Source: an uncultured Bacteroidia bacterium (GTDB lineage Bacteria > Bacteroidota > Bacteroidia > Bacteroidales > UBA932). From it: a stretch of DNA of 64,000 nucleotides. Under the pieces are notes generated by a model, which did no database searches, was not told the DNA's origin, and saw only the letters and a program-made list of their open reading frames with translations. The stretch is from contig CACZUR010000004.1 of NCBI GenBank assembly GCA_902784435.1, positions 1 through 64,000 of the forward strand, given 5' to 3'. Below, piece after piece: positions 60,072-64,000 of the stretch. A program made the translations under genes and the position numbers. Every line of letters begins with the position of its first letter. Positions within the stretch are counted from its first letter, which is position 1.

Positions 60072-61165
60072 GCCAGGAATGCTTTGACGGCCTTCTCTAT
60101 ATAGGCGGGGGCGTCATCGGCACAGGGAATGTCCTCGCCGATGAAAAGCTTGCCGCCGGCGGCATTTTCGTGCCCGCCGCCGTGGAAATACTGCATGGCC
60201 AGCTGCTGGGCGCTGGTGCCTTTTTTGGAGCGGATGGAAACCCGGAAATGCCCCTTGTCCTCTTTCAGGAAAAGGCTCAGCCGGACTTTTCCGATGGTCA
60301 GGGGAACGTTGACCAGCCCCTCCGTCTCTCCTTCGTGCATGTCGTAGCGCTGCTGGATTTCCCGGGTAAGCACCATGTAGGCGGCGCCTTCCGGCAGCAG
60401 GACCATCCGTTCGCTTTGCATGTAGCCCATGAGCCTGACGCGGTTTTCCCGGTAGCAGTTGTAGATTTGCTGCAGGATGGCGTCGCGGTCCACCCCGGCG
60501 GCCATGAGCTCCGAGGCCATCCGGAAGGTGCTGGGAAACACGGAATTGGCAAAATTGTTGGTGTCCGTGGTCATGCCGGTCAGGAGGGCGCTCCCGATGT
60601 CATTGGGCAGTGCCTGACCGGAGGGGGATGCCCCTGCGGTCGCTAAAGAGAAGGCCGATGCTCCCTTAGGGGCTTCCCCCTCCGGTCCCTGTCCCAGTGC
60701 TTTCAGAATCCAGTAGAGGACCTCTGAAGCGGAGGAAATGTGCGGCGTGGAGAACGACAGGCCGAAGCTGTCCCGGTCCGGGTTCAGGTGGTGGTCTATG
60801 AGCACTTTCCGGGCCGGGGAGGCCTTGAGGGGCTCTTCCAGGCTTTCCGTCCGGTGGAAGGCGTTGCAGTCCAGCAGGAACACCAGGTCGGCTTCCCGGA
60901 TGCGCCGTTCCGTAGCGGCGGCGTCGCGGTTATGGAAACAGTAGGGGATTTCCTCCGGGAGGATGAACAGCAGGTTTTCGGGCGGATTGTCCGAAAAGGC
61001 GCAGGCCACGTCTTTTCCGGCCAGGTTTTTCAGATACAGACACAGGGCGGCCGTGGCGCCCAGGGCATCCCCGTCCGGGTGCGTGTGCCCCACGACCACG
61101 GGATGCTTGCATTCCCGGATCCACTGCTGCAGGAGCCTGATGTCTTCGTTTCTGATAAAATCCAT
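60068..61165 (-). CDS. nrnA: DHH-family oligoribonuclease/pAp phosphatase with inserted peptide
   Basis: A 365-aa DHH/DHHA1 protein. Metal-binding motifs are HTHPDGDALGA (28-38), LLDCN (97-101), LIDHHLNPD (122-130) and TTDTNNF (199-205), and the DHHA1 end has GGGHENAAG. NrnA-type enzymes degrade short RNAs and pAp. Residues ~160-187 (GPEGEAPKGASAFSLATAGA) are an insertion between two conserved segments, encoded by palindromic copy B. First gene of a six-gene minus-strand operon (nrnA, two FKBPs, MATE, kinase-like, serine hydrolase). Confidence 0.92.
   Translation of the reverse strand: MDFIRNEDIRLLQQWIRECKHPVVVGHTHPDGDALGATAALCLYLKNLAGKDVACAFSDNPPENLLFILPEEIPYCFHNRDAAATERRIREADLVFLLDCNAFHRTESLEEPLKASPARKVLIDHHLNPDRDSFGLSFSTPHISSASEVLYWILKALGQGPEGEAPKGASAFSLATAGASPSGQALPNDIGSALLTGMTTDTNNFANSVFPSTFRMASELMAAGVDRDAILQQIYNCYRENRVRLMGYMQSERMVLLPEGAAYMVLTREIQQRYDMHEGETEGLVNVPLTIGKVRLSLFLKEDKGHFRVSIRSKKGTSAQQLAMQYFHGGGHENAAGGKLFIGEDIPCADDAPAYIEKAVKAFLA
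60616..60687. repeat. Palindromic element, copy B (inside nrnA)
   Basis: Perfect 13-bp arms GACCGGAGGGGGA (60616-60628) and TCCCCCTCCGGTC (60675-60687), then CCCCT/AGGGG (60631-60635, 60668-60672), around a core (60631-60673) that matches copy A at 38 of 43 positions. Read with nrnA it encodes an extra peptide containing EAPKGASAFSLATAGASP. Confidence 0.9.
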
Positions 61166-61184
61166 TGCGCTTGAATTGCGATGG

Positions 61185-61216
61185 CAAATTTACAAAAGAT
61201 TATTGCTTTTGAGAAA
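61185..61216 (-). promoter_or_regulatory. Promoter of the nrnA operon
   Basis: Minus strand: TTTC (61213-61216), 20-nt spacer, TAAATTTG (61185-61192), 19 nt before the nrnA ATG. Divergent to the promoter of the next gene. Confidence 0.6.
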
Positions 61217-61233
61217 TCATTTTGTTAACTTTG
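61202..61233 (+). promoter_or_regulatory. Promoter of the 61267 gene
   Basis: ATTG (61202-61205), 20-nt spacer, TAACTTTG (61226-61233), 33 nt before the ATG. Confidence 0.65.
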
Positions 61234-61266
61234 TCGGAAGTTTTGAAATTATAAAACACTAAAATA

Positions 61267-61968
61267 ATGAACAAGTCCGTAAAAATTATCGTGGAAATTG
61301 CTCTGGCAGCCGTCATTTGCCTCGTAGGCTGGCTCATCGTCAAGAGTGTCCAGAAGCCTGTGGAGTTCAATAATGAGGTTGCCGCCCGTTCCAAGGTGGG
61401 CATCCAGCGCCTCAAGGACATCCGTACCCTCCAGGTGGCTTTCAAGAGCGTCAATGGCCGTTTCAGCCCTACCGTAGACTCCCTCAAGATGTTCTATGAA
61501 TCCGGCAAGATGGACATCGTGATGCAGATCGGTTCCCACGACGACTCCCTGGCTGTTGCCAACACCGAGGCCATCAAGAAGGCCAACAAGAAACTCAAAC
61601 CGGACCAGCTGCTGGCCAAACTGCAGGAAGCCTATGCCGCCGGTCAGAAGGTGGTGTTCTCCACCGTTACTTCCATTCCCGTGAAGGATACCCTCTTCCA
61701 CAACCGCCCGGACTTTTGCATCGACTCCCTGGCCTTCATTCCTTTCTCCGGCGGTCAGCTCACGGAGATGGAAGCTACCATCAAGACCGTATCCGGTGTG
61801 CAGGTTCCCCTGTTCGAAGCCCGTATGCCTTACAAAGCCCTGTGCAAAGGCCTGGACAACCAGCTGCGCATCAACCTGGATGCAGAGCGCCGGGACCAGA
61901 ACAAGTACGAAGGCTTGCAGGTGGGCAGCGTTACCGCTCCTAACAACAACGCCGGTAACTGGGAGTAG
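61267..61968 (+). CDS. Hypothetical single-pass membrane protein
   Basis: A 233-aa protein with one N-terminal membrane helix (about 8-25) and an exported domain with basic heptad-like stretches (EAIKKANKKLKPDQLLAKLQEAY). No family is recognised. Strong codon bias (GGT, CGT, GTT) like that of the SusC genes suggests high expression. Divergent from nrnA, 8 nt before the DUF3822 gene. Confidence 0.75.
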   Translation: MNKSVKIIVEIALAAVICLVGWLIVKSVQKPVEFNNEVAARSKVGIQRLKDIRTLQVAFKSVNGRFSPTVDSLKMFYESGKMDIVMQIGSHDDSLAVANTEAIKKANKKLKPDQLLAKLQEAYAAGQKVVFSTVTSIPVKDTLFHNRPDFCIDSLAFIPFSGGQLTEMEATIKTVSGVQVPLFEARMPYKALCKGLDNQLRINLDAERRDQNKYEGLQVGSVTAPNNNAGNWE

Positions 61969-61976
61969 TCCTTCCT

Positions 61977-62666
61977 ATGGACCCGTTACATACCTCATAT
62001 AAAGGGATATCCATTCAAGTTTCCTTGAGTGGATATTCTTTTAAGGTATACGACCCGGACGGGGTGCAGTGTTCCGGCTGGCTGGGTGCGGAGCGCATTT
62101 TTACCACACCGGAGTTCCAGCGGCGCTATGAGAATGTGGAGATTTCCCTGCTTACGCCCAAGGTAACCCTGGTGCCGGATGCCTTCAACGCGCCCCTGAT
62201 GGCCCACGCTACGTTGTCGGAGGTTTGTAAACTGGATCCCACGGATTTTGTAGAAACAGTGCCTGTCCCTTCGCTGGGCTCCACCCTGGTGTTCTCCAAT
62301 TCCCTGGGCGAATCCCTGTCCCGGGTGCTGGCCCAGACGGTCCTTCCCGTTTCCGGGGTGCCGGTGCGCATCCTTCCGGAAATGTATTATCTGCTCACCC
62401 GGCTGGAAGACATTCCGGAATACAACAAAATCGTGGCGTCCTGGCACAGCGGTTACCTGCACCTGGTCATCGGCCAGGGAAAAAGCCTTAACCTGTGCAA
62501 TGTGTTCGAAGCCCCGGACTTCACCACGGCGGAGTATTTCCTGTTCCTGTGCATGAAGCGCCTGCAGCTGAATCCGGAGGTGTCCACCGTCTGTTTCCGC
62601 ACGCCCCTGGACCCGGAGGCGGAAATGTCCCTGTACCGCTATTTCAAAGCCGTGGTGCAGCTATGA
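61977..62666 (+). CDS. DUF3822 family protein
   Basis: A 229-aa soluble protein. The overall pattern, with strands FKVYDPDGVQCSGWLGAERIF and HSGYLHLVIGQGKSLNLCNVFEAPDFTTAEYFLFL, and its fixed place directly before rsmD match DUF3822 (actin-like fold, unknown function), a family found in Bacteroidota. Its stop overlaps the rsmD start (ATGA), so translation is coupled. Confidence 0.82.
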   Translation: MDPLHTSYKGISIQVSLSGYSFKVYDPDGVQCSGWLGAERIFTTPEFQRRYENVEISLLTPKVTLVPDAFNAPLMAHATLSEVCKLDPTDFVETVPVPSLGSTLVFSNSLGESLSRVLAQTVLPVSGVPVRILPEMYYLLTRLEDIPEYNKIVASWHSGYLHLVIGQGKSLNLCNVFEAPDFTTAEYFLFLCMKRLQLNPEVSTVCFRTPLDPEAEMSLYRYFKAVVQL

Positions 62667-63193
62667 GGATCATCGGCGGCCAACTGAAGGGAAAGGTGAT
62701 CCTGCCGCCGGCAGGGTACAAGGCCCGTCCCACCACAGACTTCGCCAAGGAAGGCCTGTTCAATATCCTGGACAACGAATACGAATTCCAGGACCTGAAA
62801 GTGCTGGACCTTTTCGGCGGAACGGGCTCCATCGCCTTCGAGTTCGCCTCCCGCGGCGCCGCACGGGTATACTGTGTGGAAATGGCCCGGGAAAACGCCT
62901 CGTTCATCAAGACGGAAGCCGCCCGGCTGGGGCTTCCCAATGTAACCATGGTGCGGGACAATGTCTTCGATTTCGTGCCTATCTGCCGGGAAAAGTTCGA
63001 CATCATTTTTGCAGATCCGCCCTATGCCCTGGAAGGCCTCCAGGGGCTTCCGGACCTCATTTTCTCTTATGATATCCTGCATCCGGAATGCTATTTCATC
63101 CTGGAACACGGAGACGAACACAGTTTTACCGCCCATCCGCGCTTTGTCAAGGAGCGCAGTTACGGGCGCGTGCACTTCAGCTTTTTTGCCTAA
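62663..63193 (+). CDS. rsmD: 16S rRNA (guanine-966 N2)-methyltransferase
   Basis: A 176-aa SAM-dependent enzyme. Marks: MRIIGGQLKGKVILPP and RPTTDFAKEGLFNIL at the start, SAM loop VLDLFGGTGSIAFEFASRGA, and the catalytic NPPY-type motif IIFADPPYAL. The start at 62663 overlaps the DUF3822 stop; the frame open from 62495 would lie inside that gene. Its TAA overlaps the cstA start (TAATG). Confidence 0.95.
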   Translation: MRIIGGQLKGKVILPPAGYKARPTTDFAKEGLFNILDNEYEFQDLKVLDLFGGTGSIAFEFASRGAARVYCVEMARENASFIKTEAARLGLPNVTMVRDNVFDFVPICREKFDIIFADPPYALEGLQGLPDLIFSYDILHPECYFILEHGDEHSFTAHPRFVKERSYGRVHFSFFA

Positions 63194-64000
63194 TGGTATC
63201 CTTTCTCCTCAGCATTGTAGCCCTGGTCCTGGGCTACGTGTTCTACGGTGCGTTCGTAGAGCGTGTCTTCGGCCCGGATCCCCAGAGACTTACCCCGGCC
63301 GTCACCAAGGCCGACGGTGTGGATTTCATCAAAATGCCCTCCTGGCGGGTGTTCATGGTCCAGTTCCTGAACATTGCGGGAACGGGGCCCATCTTCGGAG
63401 CCATCATGGGCGCCAAATTCGGCCCGTCCAGCTATCTGTGGATTGTCTTTGGCTGCATCTTTGCCGGTGCCGTGCACGATTTCATGGTGGGCATGATGTC
63501 CCTCCGTCGCGGCGGGGTGGGCGTCCCCGAACTGGTGGGCGACTATATGAGCAAGGCCACCAGGATTGTGATGCTGGCTTTCTCCATCATCCTGCTGGCC
63601 CTGGTGGGCACCGTATTCGTGTACAGTCCGGCGCTCATCCTGGGAGACATGGCCGGCGATGGCAGCACGAGTGCCATCATGCTCTGGGTAGGCATCATCT
63701 TCCTGTATTATATCATCGCCACCCTGCTGCCCATCGACAAGCTCATCGGCAGGATCTATCCCATCTTTGCCGTTGCCCTGCTGTTCATGGCTGTGGCGCT
63801 GATGGTCTGCCTCTTTGTCAAGTGGCCGCAGCTTCCCGAAATCTGGGACGGACTGGTGGGCTGGCAGGACAAGGCGGGTCTCAAGGACCAGCCCATTTTC
63901 CCTTGCCTGTTCATCACCATCGCCTGCGGGGCCATTTCCGGCTTCCACGCTACCCAGAGCCCGATGATGGCGCGTTGCATGGGCAATGAGAAACTGGGGC
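63193..64000 (+). CDS. cstA: Carbon starvation protein A, N-terminal part
   Basis: Only the first 269 codons are in the window. CstA-family transporter (peptide or pyruvate uptake). Family marks: VSFLLSIVALVLGYVFYGAFVERV, TPAVTKADGVDF, QFLNIAGTGPIFGAIMGAKFG and GAVHDFMVGMMSLRRGG, with at least six membrane helices visible. The ATG overlaps the rsmD stop codon (TAATG), so it is the fourth gene of the plus-strand operon and runs off the window end. Confidence 0.93.
   Translation, partial: MVSFLLSIVALVLGYVFYGAFVERVFGPDPQRLTPAVTKADGVDFIKMPSWRVFMVQFLNIAGTGPIFGAIMGAKFGPSSYLWIVFGCIFAGAVHDFMVGMMSLRRGGVGVPELVGDYMSKATRIVMLAFSIILLALVGTVFVYSPALILGDMAGDGSTSAIMLWVGIIFLYYIIATLLPIDKLIGRIYPIFAVALLFMAVALMVCLFVKWPQLPEIWDGLVGWQDKAGLKDQPIFPCLFITIACGAISGFHATQSPMMARCMGNEKLG

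Noticed and set aside
1-64000. CRISPR arrays, rRNA genes, prophage
   Set aside because: Looked for regularly spaced repeats, rRNA signatures and phage structural genes; none seen. The only close-spaced repeats are the polA and RAYT-upstream ones described.

Overview
The window comes from a member of the Bacteroidales (Bacteroidota), probably a gut-type lineage of fairly high GC. The evidence is the promoter type (a -33 TTTG separated by about 20 nt from a -7 TAnnTTTG box, seen before many genes), SusC/SusD pairs, many SPII lipoproteins, and typical Bacteroidales housekeeping clusters (rlmH with a large NtrY-like kinase, DUF4783, DUF3822-rsmD). The genus is inference; I cannot name a species.

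Region by region. (1) 1-1.55 kb is an AT-richer accessory corner: the N-terminal part of a Fic protein with a promoter-overlapping operator, a HEPN/nucleotidyltransferase pair, and a tRNA-Leu whose 3' end appears again in degenerate form on the far side of that pair. (2) 1.6-4.3 kb is a small envelope operon (barrel-like protein, secreted hydrolase, lipoprotein). (3) 4.2-10.2 kb is a minus-strand housekeeping operon cmk-ispH-AsmA-like-prmA. (4) 10.3-16.7 kb holds an NtrX-like response regulator that lacks a DNA-binding domain, efp, a 1164-aa NtrY-like kinase, rlmH and a DUF4783 protein. (5) 16.7-44.6 kb is a large polysaccharide utilisation locus (PUL) for beta-mannan or galacto(gluco)mannan: GH36, AraC regulator, GH5, SusC, SusD, two TIG-type surface glycan-binding lipoproteins, GH26, GH5_4-like, a second GH26, GH130_1, an acetylesterase, GH31, GH3, an epimerase and a GPH symporter. 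(6) 44.6-46.4 kb is a small mobile-DNA area: a nested dyad, a hypothetical gene, AT-rich iterons and a REP-associated tyrosine transposase (RAYT). (7) 46.4-64 kb is mostly housekeeping: rpmH, rsmG-sigma-polA, a GH5 lipoprotein, an MsrA-fRMsr fusion, ettA, a six-gene nrnA operon, and DUF3822-rsmD-cstA.

How the PUL should work (inference from families): surface GH26/GH5 mannanases and glycan-binding lipoproteins cut and hold mannan, SusC/SusD import oligosaccharides, and the periplasmic GH36, acetylesterase, GH31, GH3 and second GH26 strip side groups and reduce chains to disaccharides. The GPH symporter takes disaccharides into the cytoplasm. The epimerase turns mannobiose into mannosyl-glucose, and GH130_1 phosphorolyses that to mannose 1-phosphate and glucose.

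The most unusual signal is a small palindromic element found three times (41992-42051, 49581-49642, 60616-60687). Its core is conserved, but the outer arms differ from copy to copy while staying complementary. Two copies lie inside genes (polA and nrnA) in the same reading frame and encode similar extra peptides. polA also carries an adjacent 51-bp palindromic tandem repeat. A RAYT gene in the same window is a plausible, unproven mobiliser.
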